Positions 24,778 through 33,491 of a stretch of 64,000 bases of DNA are shown here, in pieces. A model generated the notes under the pieces. The model was not told where the DNA came from. It was given only the letters and a program-made list of their open reading frames with translations, and made no database searches. Positions within the stretch are counted from its first letter, which is position 1, and every line of letters starts with the position of its first letter. The position numbers and the translations under genes are program-made. Source of the stretch: Prado023 sp963774745 (GTDB taxonomy: Bacteria; Actinomycetota; Actinomycetes; S36-B12; CAIYMF01); contig CAVZGE010000007.1 of assembly GCA_963774745.1 (NCBI GenBank), forward strand, positions 62,001 through 126,000, read 5' to 3'.

Positions 24778-25524
24778 GTGACCGCAGTTCTGACTGCTCG
24801 TACGGACGAGCCGCCCCAGTGGAGGGACACTGGTCGGCGGCCAAGGCTTCGACGCGTGTCCGACCGCCTCGCCGAGTCACGCCACTACCTGGCGGGGTGG
24901 CTCGACGGACGTCGATCCCGGCCCTCTGTCGACCTGGGCGCCCCGCTTCCCGACCACCTCGTGCTCATCAAGAACGCGTGCGGCAGCGTCTTGGACCGCC
25001 GCTGGACAGCCCTGCTGGAGGAAACGCGCCAGGATCGACTTGAGCTGGTCGCGCTCCCAGCGGAGATCGCTCGGGCAACCATCCGCAGGGACCTGGCCGA
25101 GAGCGAACTGGCCACGCACAAGGCCACCGGCCCGGCCACGGCTCGGCTCTTCGGCGAGGAGCGCATGCCGATCGAACTGGTCCAGAGACGGCGCCGGTCC
25201 ACCTTCGACCAGACCACCGCACGCCTCACGGAGATCCGCGACAAGACCCGCAACTACCGCTTCATGAAGATCCAGCGCCTCGCGGAACTGGAGGCGCACA
25301 TGGCCCTGGAATTGGAGCTGGCCCAGTCCGAGGCCCGGGAGCAGCACCGCCACTTCTCGTTGTCCGGTGCCGCCTACTTGCGAGGAGCCCTGCGCACGCA
25401 TCACGACCCGATCTCCTTGGCTCACCAGTCGGACCGGCTGGAAGTCCCCCTGCCCGAATGGGTGACCCTGCACGGTCTCCACGAGTTCCTCCGCGCCGCC
25501 GGCGCAGAAAGCGATGCAGCATGA
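24778..25524 (+). CDS. Helical (coiled-coil) protein, first gene of an unrecognised four-gene operon
   Basis: A 248-residue cytoplasmic protein with no domain I recognise. Residues about 75-215 are strongly helical and charged, with repeated LELVALPAEIARATIRRD- and MKIQRLAELEAHMALELEL-like heptad patterns that suggest a coiled coil; the C-terminus (EVPLPEWVTLHGLHEFLRA) looks like a small folded cap. There is no signal peptide or membrane segment. GTG 24778 is preceded by AAGGAAGGTTCTC. It overlaps the next gene by ATGA, so translation is coupled. Together with two further coiled-coil proteins and an OmpA-like lipoprotein it may form an envelope-spanning assembly. Confidence 0.7.
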   Translation: MTAVLTARTDEPPQWRDTGRRPRLRRVSDRLAESRHYLAGWLDGRRSRPSVDLGAPLPDHLVLIKNACGSVLDRRWTALLEETRQDRLELVALPAEIARATIRRDLAESELATHKATGPATARLFGEERMPIELVQRRRRSTFDQTTARLTEIRDKTRNYRFMKIQRLAELEAHMALELELAQSEAREQHRHFSLSGAAYLRGALRTHHDPISLAHQSDRLEVPLPEWVTLHGLHEFLRAAGAESDAA

Positions 25525-26513
25525 GCGCCACAACCCTGCCGAACCCCGTTCGGCCGACGGGTGGGGTCACTCCCCACGGCGTCGAGCCTCCCCGCCTGGC
25601 CGAGTGGGCGCCCTACGCGTTCCTGGTGCTGGGCTTCCTGATCGACTTCGCCCAGTTCTCCGACGTCGTGGGCCGTGCAGTGACGAGCCTCGAGGATTGG
25701 CAGCGGTACCTGATCGCCGCCGGTGCCGGTGCGGTTGCCCTGTTCATGATGTTCGAGGCTGGGCACCTTGAGGCACAGCGTCGTGAGCGCACCATGGGGA
25801 AGCAGGGCAAGGGGTTGATCCGCACGCTCATCAGCGTGTGGGGCCTGCTGGGGCTAGCAGCGACCTACATCCGACTTGCCGCCGCCCCTGACTCAGGCGG
25901 CAGCGGTGGCTTCGGTTCCGCAGGTTCGGACGCGGTCGTGACCACGTGGGACCTGGGGCCGATCACCCTGTACAGCGACGAGATCCCGATGGCGTTGCTC
26001 ATGCTGATCCTGTACGTCGCCGTCGGCCTTGGCGCCTACCTCGTCGGCCTGCGCAGTCACCGCCCGCTCCTGACGGATCTGCGGCGAGCACGCACGGCTG
26101 AGCGCAAGCAGCAGCGCAAGCTCCGACGCCTCATCAGGAAGCGGGACAAGGCCTCGGCCCGGGTCTCCGAACTCACCCAGACGACAAAGCACCTGTCAGC
26201 CCACAACGACCAGCGCGTTGCCCGGACCCAGGCCGCCGTGGCACTCGAGGGCTATCAGTCGGCTGAGGACCTGCACCGGGCACTGGAGGAAGAGCTACTG
26301 GTCGCACGGCAGCGTGAAGCCGTTCTCGCCACGGAGATCCCGGCTGTCTCATCGACCCGTGACGCCGCCCACGACTCGGCGACGGCCGTCGGCATGAGCG
26401 CCAAGCAGCATGCTCGCGTCCTTCTGCACCGCCACCTGGCGGACCCCACCCGCACGGTGATGGACGCCGACGTCCCCCACCTGCGTCCCACGACCGAGCA
26501 CTCGGAGGTCTGA
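25521..26513 (+). CDS. Membrane protein with four helices and a cytoplasmic coiled coil
   Basis: A 330-residue protein. Hydrophobic segments lie at about 31-50 (PYAFLVLGFLIDFAQF), 62-82 (YLIAAGAGAVALFMMFEAG), 98-118 (LISVWGLLGLAATYIRLAA) and 155-178 (MALLMLILYVAVGLGAYLVG). After the last helix comes a very basic segment (RTAERKQQRKLRRLIRKR) and then about 100 residues of coiled coil ending in a polar tail. The topology is vaguely like MotA/ExbB-type scaffolds, with membrane helices plus a long cytoplasmic helical part, but I see no homology. It starts at ATG 25521, overlapping the stop of the previous gene (ATGA), and is followed after one base by the third gene. I do not recognise the family. 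Confidence 0.7.
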   Translation: MSATTLPNPVRPTGGVTPHGVEPPRLAEWAPYAFLVLGFLIDFAQFSDVVGRAVTSLEDWQRYLIAAGAGAVALFMMFEAGHLEAQRRERTMGKQGKGLIRTLISVWGLLGLAATYIRLAAAPDSGGSGGFGSAGSDAVVTTWDLGPITLYSDEIPMALLMLILYVAVGLGAYLVGLRSHRPLLTDLRRARTAERKQQRKLRRLIRKRDKASARVSELTQTTKHLSAHNDQRVARTQAAVALEGYQSAEDLHRALEEELLVARQREAVLATEIPAVSSTRDAAHDSATAVGMSAKQHARVLLHRHLADPTRTVMDADVPHLRPTTEHSEV

Positions 26514-26514
26514 C

Positions 26515-27300
26515 ATGACATTCACACTCCCCAGCCGAACGAGGTCTGAGAACCCCGTTCCCGCCAGCGCCGAGCTTGCCCGCCAGACGAGCGCACGCTC
26601 GTGGACCGGCGAGCCGCTGTCCGCCGCGGATCCCGAGACGTTCCAGGCCGCCCTCTTCGGGGTGGTCCAGGAGGAGATGGATCGCGTGAACTCCGTGAAC
26701 GCACTCGATGAGTGGCACCTGGGCTACCTCGACGAGCGGATCGACAGCGAGGTCCTCCAGGAACAGATCCGGCTCACCTCCCAGGCCACAGCCCGCCGCA
26801 CCTCGTTGGAATCGGAGCGCGTGGCCCTCGGGGCACGGATCGACCAGCTGGCCGCTCGGGTGGAGTCTGCAAGCAGCCGGCTCGAAGCTGCCCACGATGA
26901 GCTCACCCTCGCCGCCCACAACCTTGCGACGGCGGAGGGGAGCCCTGCTCAATTGGGTGGCCATCCAGCCAACCCGGCTGCCCTCGCACGCATCGTCGAG
27001 GACCTCGAGCATGCAGCCGGCCGTAGGGGGATCAGGCGCGTTCTTCGCCGACCCGGCGTGACCTCACCCGCCGACTTGTTCGCGAAGCTCGAGACCGTCC
27101 AGCGCTCAGTCTCCGAGCTCGAGCGCCGAATCGCAGCACAGCAACTCGTCGTGGACGCAGCCACTGCCGCGCGTGTCGCGGCTCACGACCGCTTCCGCGG
27201 TGTCGCGACGACGCCCGCCGCACCCTCAAGCACACCGTCGACCCTGGCTGGGGACCAGCCCTCGATGTCGGCGTCCACGATGGGCGAGGAGGCGGCATGA
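26515..27300 (+). CDS. Coiled-coil protein, third gene of the operon
   Basis: A 261-residue soluble protein dominated by heptad repeats: SLESERVALGARIDQLAARV with SASSRLEAAHDELTLAAHNL, and later LFAKLETVQRSVSELERRI. The N-terminal 60 residues and the Ser/Thr/Pro-rich C-terminus are probably disordered. There is no membrane segment and no enzyme motif. ATG 26515 follows one base after the previous stop codon, with CGGAGG upstream as ribosome site; its own stop codon overlaps the next start (ATGA). It is likely a structural partner of the second gene's cytoplasmic coiled coil. The family is unknown. Confidence 0.68.
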   Translation: MTFTLPSRTRSENPVPASAELARQTSARSWTGEPLSAADPETFQAALFGVVQEEMDRVNSVNALDEWHLGYLDERIDSEVLQEQIRLTSQATARRTSLESERVALGARIDQLAARVESASSRLEAAHDELTLAAHNLATAEGSPAQLGGHPANPAALARIVEDLEHAAGRRGIRRVLRRPGVTSPADLFAKLETVQRSVSELERRIAAQQLVVDAATAARVAAHDRFRGVATTPAAPSSTPSTLAGDQPSMSASTMGEEAA

Positions 27301-28469
27301 GTCGGCCATGGAAGCTCATCGCGAGCCTCGGCGCGTCGGCGCTCCTGCTGGCGGGGTGCACTGGCAGTGACCTCCCGGAGGCTTCCCCTGAAGCTGGCGA
27401 CTGCACGCTCGGCGCCGGGCCGGTCAGCTACGTCATAGGCGGACGAGCGAACACCCCTGACTTCGCTGAGAGCCCCGCTCCGCTGCTCGTCGCCAGCACA
27501 CAGGCTGCGGCAGCGAACGAGTCCACGGTGACCCTCTTCGACACCGGTGGCACTCCCCGTGAGGCCGGCCAGCACGTGCTGACGTTGGAGGGTAAGAACT
27601 CGTCGGCCCGGAAGGCGGAGCAGGAGAACAACGTCGTCGCCCTTCAGGATGCGATCCTCAAGGTGCGGGCAACCTCCCCCGAAGCGAACCCACTGGCGGC
27701 GCTCGGGCTTGCGGCCGACGCCATTCGGTCCAGTGGCGGCCAGGGAACTGTGGTCGTCCTCGACTCCGGACTTCAGACAACCGGTTCGCTCGACTACACG
27801 CAGCCGGGCATGCTCTCGGCAGACCCGGAGAACATCACGGACGCACTGGAGAAGTCGGGCCAGCTGCCCGACCTCTCTGGCACGTCCGTCCTGTTCATCG
27901 GCCTGGGCTATGCAGCCGCCCCGCAGCAGGCTCTGGACACCGCCGCCCGCGACCGCATTCGCACCCAGTGGGAGGCGATCGCAACGGCGGCCGGCGCCTC
28001 GTGCGTCTCGATCGACGAGGCGCCCAACACGGCCGAGGCGCGCACCGGCCTGCCTGCCGTGACGCCTGTCATGGTCCCGAAGACGGATCCGGTCATCCCG
28101 ACCCCCTCCGAACCGGCGAAGCTGGCCCTGCCGTTCAAGAGCAACAGCGCCGAGTACATCGACCCGAGTGCCGCTCTTGCGAGCCTGCAGCCCTTGGCGG
28201 AGTGGCTCACTGAGAGCGGACACCGGGTTCTCCTCACCGGCACCACCGCCACCGACGGGGACGAGCAGGGCCGTTTGACGATCTCGCAGAAGCGGGCGGA
28301 CGCCGTACGGGCAACGCTCCTTGAGCTCGGCGCGAACGGGAGTTCCATTGCGACCCAGGGCGTGGGGACCAATCACCCCACCCACGTCGATGACATCGGC
28401 CCCAATGGCGAGCTGCTCCCGGGCCCAGCGGCCCAGAACCGGCTGGTAATCGTCTCGATCCAGGCCTGA
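27297..28469 (+). CDS. OmpA/MotB-type lipoprotein with a vWA-like N-terminal domain
   Basis: A 390-residue lipoprotein: signal and lipobox ALLLAGC (Cys21), then a domain of about 220 residues with Rossmann/vWA-like alternation (PAPLLVASTQAAAANES, GTVVVLDSGLQTTG, GTSVLFIGLGYA), and a C-terminal OmpA domain of about 120 residues. The OmpA part shows the usual peptidoglycan-binding pattern (VLLTGTTATDGDEQGRLTIS, QKRADAVRATLLELG). In actinobacteria such domains anchor complexes to the cell wall. It is the last gene of a tightly overlapping operon, starts within the ATGA at 27297, and is followed by an intrinsic terminator. It would place the wall-binding end of an assembly whose membrane and cytoplasmic parts are encoded upstream. 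The vWA assignment is inference from the strand pattern; no MIDAS motif is clear. Confidence 0.78.
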   Translation: MSRPWKLIASLGASALLLAGCTGSDLPEASPEAGDCTLGAGPVSYVIGGRANTPDFAESPAPLLVASTQAAAANESTVTLFDTGGTPREAGQHVLTLEGKNSSARKAEQENNVVALQDAILKVRATSPEANPLAALGLAADAIRSSGGQGTVVVLDSGLQTTGSLDYTQPGMLSADPENITDALEKSGQLPDLSGTSVLFIGLGYAAAPQQALDTAARDRIRTQWEAIATAAGASCVSIDEAPNTAEARTGLPAVTPVMVPKTDPVIPTPSEPAKLALPFKSNSAEYIDPSAALASLQPLAEWLTESGHRVLLTGTTATDGDEQGRLTISQKRADAVRATLLELGANGSSIATQGVGTNHPTHVDDIGPNGELLPGPAAQNRLVIVSIQA

Positions 28470-28475
28470 GGTCTC

Positions 28476-28497
28476 GGCCCTTCGAGGGCCTTTCGTT
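28476..28497 (+). terminator. Intrinsic terminator of the four-gene operon
   Basis: GGCCC-TTCGA-GGGCC (28476-28490) forms a short hairpin followed by TTTCGTT, six bases after the OmpA-protein stop codon. Confidence 0.75.
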
Positions 28498-28838
28498 GAG
28501 TCCGCCCGCTTGGGTTGGCCGCAGCGGAGCGGCATCGAAATCGCCATCGCGGCATGCGTGGGTGCTCCGCCGAGCACCATCCTCGGCCAAGACGAGTTCG
28601 GCAAGATCATGCTCGCTGTGGCCGACCACCGCGTTGGCCCAACCAGCACCACGCGGACGACCCGACCGACCCGGGCACCCCCACGGCCCCGGAAACCCGC
28701 CCACCAGACCCCCGCACACCCCTGCGGACCCCCACACCCAGCTCCCCGGTACCCCCACGGGCCCGCCGTAGACTTGCCCCTGAACAACGCTGGGACTTGT
28801 TGAACACCGCAACGCACACCGCTAAGCACACCTTCCCC
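28498..28838. other. Spacer between the operon and tRNA-Arg
   Basis: Holds a coding-like fragment at about 28507-28650 and a C/A-rich low-complexity stretch (about 28660-28775) full of CCCACC units. No intact gene; the tRNA promoter should lie in the last 100 bases. Confidence 0.4.
28507..28650 (+). pseudogene. Coding-like fragment, origin unknown
   Basis: One frame gives WPQRSGIEIAIAACVGAPPS followed by TILGQDEFGKIMLAVADHR, with codon use typical of genes in this window, then decays into low-complexity sequence. It has no start or stop of its own. It looks like a leftover of a larger gene, possibly from a mobile element next to the tRNA, but I cannot name it. Confidence 0.25.
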
Positions 28839-28911
28839 GCGCCCGTAGCTCAATGGATAGAGCAGCCGGCTTCTACCCGGCTGGTTGGGGGTTCGAGTCC
28901 CTCCGGGCGCA
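28839..28911 (+). tRNA. tRNA-Arg (anticodon TCT)
   Basis: A 73-base cloverleaf. The acceptor arm GCGCCCG pairs with CGGGCGC; TA and GCTC-AATGGATA-GAGC form the D arm; GCCGG-CTTCTAC-CCGGC is the anticodon arm with anticodon TCT; GGGGGTTCGAGTCCCTC contains the T arm with the TTCGAGT loop. The discriminator is A and no CCA is encoded, as is normal in actinobacteria. It decodes AGA and probably AGG. Confidence 0.95.
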
Positions 28912-29113
28912 CAACGTGGCTGGTCAAGGGACGGTTTGGGGCTCCTGGGCTGCCGAATTCGAGCTCCGTTCGCCAACGGGCACACCAACCCGGGGTCGCC
29001 AGCCGCGACCGCCGCGGAACGCAGCGCCTCGGCAAGGCCCTCCGGCTCGAGGTCCGGAAGGTCACCGCACGGTTGGGTCCGCCTTTCGTGACGCGCGTGC
29101 CACGATTGCCGCC

Positions 29114-30055
29114 ATGCGGATCCACCTGCCCCGCGAACTCGTCGAGCAGGGCGGACTCGGGCCGGACTGGGCCAACTGGCTGGATCGCCTGCCACGCGTG
29201 TTCCTCGGGGTGCTGGACGAGTGGGGCCTGACCCGCGAAGGCGACGAAGTGTGGCACGGGGCCTGCTCGCTGGTCGCTCCAGTGGTCAGCGAGGACGGGG
29301 CACCAGCGGTCCTGAAGGTCACCTTCGACGGCGACCAGGAGTCCCTCCACGAGGGGCTGATCCTGCAACGATGGCACGGCGCGGGCGCGGTTCGGTTGCT
29401 GCGTGCCGACCCGCGGCGCCGTGCCCTGCTGCTCGAGCGCCTCGATCGGCGTGACCTGACCGAGCTGCCGGACCTCGAGGCGTGCGCGGTCGTGGCCGAC
29501 CTCTACCGGACGCTGCACATCCCGGCAGTCCCGCAACTGGCGACGTTGACCTCGTTCGTCGCGCGCTGGCTGGATGACCTGGCGGGCCAGCCCGACGACG
29601 TCCACATCCCCCGGCGCCATCGCGACCAGGCGCTCTCCCTGGGTCGCGACCTGGTCAGTGACCCGGCGAGCGTGGGTCGCATCATCCACGGCGACCTGCA
29701 CTACGGCAACGTCCTTGCAGCCCCGCGGGATGTGCGGCCCGAACGCGGGGAATGGCTCGCCATCGACCCGAAGCCCATGTCGGGTGATCCCCACTACGAG
29801 ATCGCTCCGATGTTGTGGAACCGGATCGACGAGCTGGCGGGCGACTTCCGCAACGGGACCCGCCACCGATTCGCCACGCTGGTCGACCACGGTGGTCTCG
29901 ACGAGGATCGTGCCCGGGCCTGGGTCGTGGTCCGGACGGTCCTCAACGCCCGCTGGTCGATCCAAGGGGCCCAGCGGGCTGGACGCGTGCCGAGTGCAGC
30001 TGAACGCACGTGGGTCACCCGATGCGTCGCGATCACGAAAGCGGTGCAGGACTGA
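29114..30055 (+). CDS. Aminoglycoside/hydroxyurea phosphotransferase, APH(6)-like
   Basis: A 313-residue kinase of the aminoglycoside/hydroxyurea phosphotransferase family. It has the short N-lobe (VLKVTFDGD with the nucleotide-binding Lys), the catalytic loop IIHGDLHYGNVLA (Asp194) and the metal-binding IDPKPMSGDPHYE. The closest named relatives are streptomycin 6-phosphotransferases, but chromosomal homologues are widespread in actinobacteria and many have no proven resistance role. ATG 29114 begins the conserved MRIHLPRELVEQGG region; the upstream open frame runs through the tRNA and is not coding. The stop codon lies in a 16-bp tandem duplication (30042-30073). No resistance genes or mobile elements are adjacent. 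Confidence 0.85.
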   Translation: MRIHLPRELVEQGGLGPDWANWLDRLPRVFLGVLDEWGLTREGDEVWHGACSLVAPVVSEDGAPAVLKVTFDGDQESLHEGLILQRWHGAGAVRLLRADPRRRALLLERLDRRDLTELPDLEACAVVADLYRTLHIPAVPQLATLTSFVARWLDDLAGQPDDVHIPRRHRDQALSLGRDLVSDPASVGRIIHGDLHYGNVLAAPRDVRPERGEWLAIDPKPMSGDPHYEIAPMLWNRIDELAGDFRNGTRHRFATLVDHGGLDEDRARAWVVVRTVLNARWSIQGAQRAGRVPSAAERTWVTRCVAITKAVQD

Positions 30056-30073
30056 CCCGGTGCAGGACTGACC
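30042..30073 (+). repeat. 16-bp perfect tandem duplication across the APH stop codon
   Basis: CGGTGCAGGACTGACC occurs twice in immediate succession (30042-30057 and 30058-30073); the first copy contains the TGA stop codon. Confidence 0.85.
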
Positions 30074-30123
30074 CCCCGCGCCGGTGCCCCGCAGGTCGGA
30101 CGTCCGCCCTTCTGACCGCCCTC

Positions 30124-33084
30124 TCAGCCACCACCGTGCTCATGCGCCCACGCCGCGGCCTCCGTGCGCGATGACACGCCCAGCTTGGCCAGGATGTTCG
30201 AGACGTGCACCGAGACGGTCTTCACCGAGATGAACAGCTCCTCGGCGATGGCCCGGTTGCTGCGGCCAGCCGCCACCAGCCGCAGGACCTCCCGCTCGCG
30301 GCGGGTCAGGACCTCGGCCACCGAACCATCGGCCATCGACCGTTGTGATCGGTCCGGCCGCGGCAGGGGCACGTGCGCGGCTGCGGCGACGCGGCTGGCG
30401 CGAGGCACCAACGACAGCGCTCCGAGCTCGCCGATCATCGACCATGCGGCGAGGATGTCGACACGAGCCCCGTCGCGATCCTCACCGCGCAGGGACTGCT
30501 CGGCGGCTCGTAGCCGGGCATCGGCCTCCTCCATGATCAGGCCCTCCGCCGCGGCCAGCGCTTCGACTGCTGCCCGCCAGTCCGGCGGATCGAGGGCTGC
30601 ACCGCGCCCGGCGTCCGCGGCGTCCGCGACGTCCGCGGGGTCGTCCCCGGCCAGCGCTGCTGACTGCGCGGCGGTCACCGCCTGCCATGCGCGGTGCGGG
30701 CTGACCCTGCACAGGTGCCCGACCATCGCGGTGAGCTCGACCGGGCCCGGCACCCCGGCGTCGAGCAGCACCCGGCCCCATGCCCACACGAACGCCCACC
30801 CCGACGAGGGCGGCGGGGTCGGCCCGGCGGTCGCGGCGGCCCGCTGCAGGATCGTCAGCGCCCCTGGCAGGTCCCCCTCGGCGGCCGCGATCTCCGCCCT
30901 GGCAACAGCCAGTGGCAGCATGTACTGGGGCTGCCGGACTGCCCGGGAGAGCTGCTCGGTTGCGCGATCCACGCTGTCGGCCGCCCCGCTGACGTCTCCT
31001 CGGCGCACCTGCACGATCGCGCGGAGGGCCGTGAGGTGCCCACGCGTGTTCGCCGGCGGGTCGAGCCGCAGGGCCTCGTCGATGGTGCTCACCGCGAGGT
31101 CCCACTGGCCGGCGAGCACCGCGGCCTCGGCCTCGTTGCCGGCCATGAACGCCCCCTGGGTTCGCGCCAGGCCGCGCTCGACGCTGGCGGCCCGGCCCTC
31201 GTGGGCCAGCGCGATCGCCTCGGCGTAGCGGCCCGCACCGATGAGGACGTCGGAGTAGTTGCCGTAGTACCGGAAGAGCTCGGGGCCCGCGCCCTGGGCC
31301 ACGGCGATGTCCCGCGCCAGGTCGAGGTGGACCTGTCCCTCCTCGGACCTGCCGACGTGGAACAGGATGCACCCCAGGGTGTTGTGGGCATGGCTGCGCT
31401 GCTTGTCGTCCCCGGACTCCTCGGCAGCCGCGACTCCCCGCTCGGCCAGGTCCAGCGCCGGTTCGAGGTCGGCCTCGACCATCATCAGCGCAGCCGTGGC
31501 TGCCAGCGCGGCGGCGAGGTCCGCCGACCCGGGGGCCGCCAGCTCGGTGGCGCGGCGCAGGTCGCCGAAGGGGTCGAGCTGTGCACCCTCGCACTGGATG
31601 GCACGCTTCACGAGGAGGTGCGACACGAGCTGCGGGTCCGCAGCGGGCCCCAGGTCCGCGAGGGCCGCGTCGATCAGCGCGATCGCCCGATCGGGAAGGC
31701 CCACGTTCGCCGCCGCCCGGCTCGTCCGGCTCAACAGCTGCGCACGGTCGAAGCCCGCGCGCTCGGCCGGGGCGGACACCTGGTCCCAGAGCTCGACCGC
31801 GCGCTCGAGGTGGACCAGCTGCTCCTGCCACGCGTAGATCGAGCGGGAATGGTCCGCAGCCCGCAGGGACCACTCGAACGACTTGTCGGCCTCGTGCGCC
31901 GAGCTCCAGTGGTGGGCGATCTCCCCCGCCTGCTCGTGGCGGCCGAGCTTCTCCAGTGCCTGGGCGTACCGGGCGTGCAGCCGGGCATGCTCGCCCGGGA
32001 GCAGGTCGGCGTGGACCGCTTCGCGCATGAGTGCGTGCCGGAAGGCGTAGGCCTCCCGCGCCCGGTCGACGACCAGCACCTGGCCACCGACGGCCTCGCG
32101 CAGCGCGGACTCGAGGCTCTGCTCGTCGCTGTCGACCACTGCGAGCAGGACGGCGTGATCGACCAGCGTGCCGGCGGCCGACGCGATCCGCAGGATGTCG
32201 CGGGTCTGCGCCGACAGGCCGTCCAGGCGGGCGAGCATCAGGTCCTTGAGCGTCTCGGGGATCATCGTGAAGTCACGGTCGCAGCAGTCCGTGAGCTCCT
32301 CGACGAAGAACGGGATCCCCTGGCTGCGCTCCCGGATCCGGGTCACCGTCCGCGGGGGCAGCTCGCCGGCGATCTCCCGGACCAGGAGCTCGACGTCGGG
32401 ATCGCTGAGCCGCTCCAACGAGATCCGGTGCGTCATCGGCAGCCGGTCGACCTCCCCGAGCCACGGCAGCAGGGGGTGGCTGCGATGCATCTCGTCCTTG
32501 CGGTAGGTGAGCACGAACAGGACCCGGGAGTCGCGGACCGTTCGCAGCAGGAAGCGCAGCAGGTCACGCGACGACGAGTCCGACCAGTGCAGGTCCTCGA
32601 CCACGAGGACCAGCGCCTCGACCGCCGCGAGGTTCTCGACCAGGGTCGCCACCGACTCGAAGAGCCGACCGCGGCCCAACGGGTCGGCCGGCGCCGCGGG
32701 GCCCAGCTCGGGGACGAGGCCGGCAAGGTCGGCCCGCCCGGGGCCGGCCAGGTCGGCCAGCTGCTCGGCACCGAGGTCGGCGACCAGCGAGCGGATCATC
32801 GTCGAGAACGGCGCGAACGGGGGCCCGTCAGGACCGAGCTCCAGGCAGTGCCCGACGACCAGCCGGGTCCCCGCGGGGACTGTGGTGGCGAACTCGGCGA
32901 TGAGCCGGGACTTGCCGATCCCGGCCTCACCGCCCACGACGACGATCTGGGGCTCGCCGTCGTCCGCGAACGCGAACCACTGCCGCATCTCGAGCACCTC
33001 GAGGGAGCGGCCCACGAGGGGGACCCGCATCGGATCAGCCAGGGCACCACGCGCCATGGCGACCATGGTGCCAGTGTCGGGCAT
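30124..33084 (-). CDS. LuxR-family ATP-binding regulator (LAL/MalT-like)
   Basis: A 986-residue regulator. After a short lead, residues about 20-300 are an AAA/STAND ATPase with Walker A GGEAGIGKSRLIAEF (Lys58) and Walker B LVLVVEDLHWSDSSS; about 400-880 is a TPR-like helical region; the last 65 residues are a LuxR helix-turn-helix (LTRREREVLRLVAAGRSN, then ELFISVKTVSVHVSNILAKL). LAL proteins are ATP-driven activators of sugar, steroid or antibiotic genes. ATG 33084 shares one base with the stop of the small upstream gene (TGATG), indicating translational coupling; the frame upstream of this is not needed. Target genes cannot be deduced. Confidence 0.88.
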   Translation of the reverse strand: MPDTGTMVAMARGALADPMRVPLVGRSLEVLEMRQWFAFADDGEPQIVVVGGEAGIGKSRLIAEFATTVPAGTRLVVGHCLELGPDGPPFAPFSTMIRSLVADLGAEQLADLAGPGRADLAGLVPELGPAAPADPLGRGRLFESVATLVENLAAVEALVLVVEDLHWSDSSSRDLLRFLLRTVRDSRVLFVLTYRKDEMHRSHPLLPWLGEVDRLPMTHRISLERLSDPDVELLVREIAGELPPRTVTRIRERSQGIPFFVEELTDCCDRDFTMIPETLKDLMLARLDGLSAQTRDILRIASAAGTLVDHAVLLAVVDSDEQSLESALREAVGGQVLVVDRAREAYAFRHALMREAVHADLLPGEHARLHARYAQALEKLGRHEQAGEIAHHWSSAHEADKSFEWSLRAADHSRSIYAWQEQLVHLERAVELWDQVSAPAERAGFDRAQLLSRTSRAAANVGLPDRAIALIDAALADLGPAADPQLVSHLLVKRAIQCEGAQLDPFGDLRRATELAAPGSADLAAALAATAALMMVEADLEPALDLAERGVAAAEESGDDKQRSHAHNTLGCILFHVGRSEEGQVHLDLARDIAVAQGAGPELFRYYGNYSDVLIGAGRYAEAIALAHEGRAASVERGLARTQGAFMAGNEAEAAVLAGQWDLAVSTIDEALRLDPPANTRGHLTALRAIVQVRRGDVSGAADSVDRATEQLSRAVRQPQYMLPLAVARAEIAAAEGDLPGALTILQRAAATAGPTPPPSSGWAFVWAWGRVLLDAGVPGPVELTAMVGHLCRVSPHRAWQAVTAAQSAALAGDDPADVADAADAGRGAALDPPDWRAAVEALAAAEGLIMEEADARLRAAEQSLRGEDRDGARVDILAAWSMIGELGALSLVPRASRVAAAAHVPLPRPDRSQRSMADGSVAEVLTRREREVLRLVAAGRSNRAIAEELFISVKTVSVHVSNILAKLGVSSRTEAAAWAHEHGGG

Positions 33085-33317
33085 CACGCATCCAGCATGA
33101 CCAGCGCACCGGTCGGCAGGTCGACCTCGCGGGGGCGCGGGAGCTCCACCACCAGGGGTGCAGCGCTCCGCGCCGGGCGACGGCTGGCGCGCGGCCCCCA
33201 CGTGGTGATGCGCGCCGGGGCAGCCGGCAGCCCCGCGGGCTCAATCCCACGGGTGGACCCCTCGAACCTCTCGGCGAGTGCTGCTCGGACCAGGTCCAGG
33301 TGAGCGGCGGCGTACAT
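33084..33317 (-). CDS. Small protein coupled to the LAL regulator
   Basis: A 77-residue protein beginning MYAAAHLDLVRAALAERFEG and ending in REVDLPTGALVMLDA. It has no domain I recognise. ATG 33317 is preceded by a very strong ribosome site, GCGAAGGAGGACACC. Its stop overlaps the start of the LAL gene, so the two are co-translated; it may set the level of the regulator or modulate it. The middle part is Ala/Arg/Pro-rich and perhaps disordered. Confidence 0.6.
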   Translation of the reverse strand: MYAAAHLDLVRAALAERFEGSTRGIEPAGLPAAPARITTWGPRASRRPARSAAPLVVELPRPREVDLPTGALVMLDA

Positions 33318-33491
33318 GGTGTCCTCCTTCGCGACCCTGCTGGGCTGGGCCTCTCTGGCCCGATCACCACGATCCGCGCTGAGGTGGGTCGGCCACATCG
33401 GAGGAAGTCCGTATCTTGCCGGCCCGGTACGCCTCAGATCGGGGACGGGCATCCCTAGGGCACCCGTGCGCGGTACGGCACCAGCCCGGAC

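Noticed and set aside
28839..28911. tRNA-Arg as an integration site with a direct repeat of its 3' end
   Set aside because: I found no second copy of the tRNA 3' sequence in the window, no integrase gene, and the unknown operon is on the 5' side of the tRNA.
29114..30055. Acquired antibiotic-resistance gene on a mobile element
   Set aside because: Codon use matches its neighbours, no insertion sequence or transposase is near, and such kinases are common chromosomal genes in actinobacteria.
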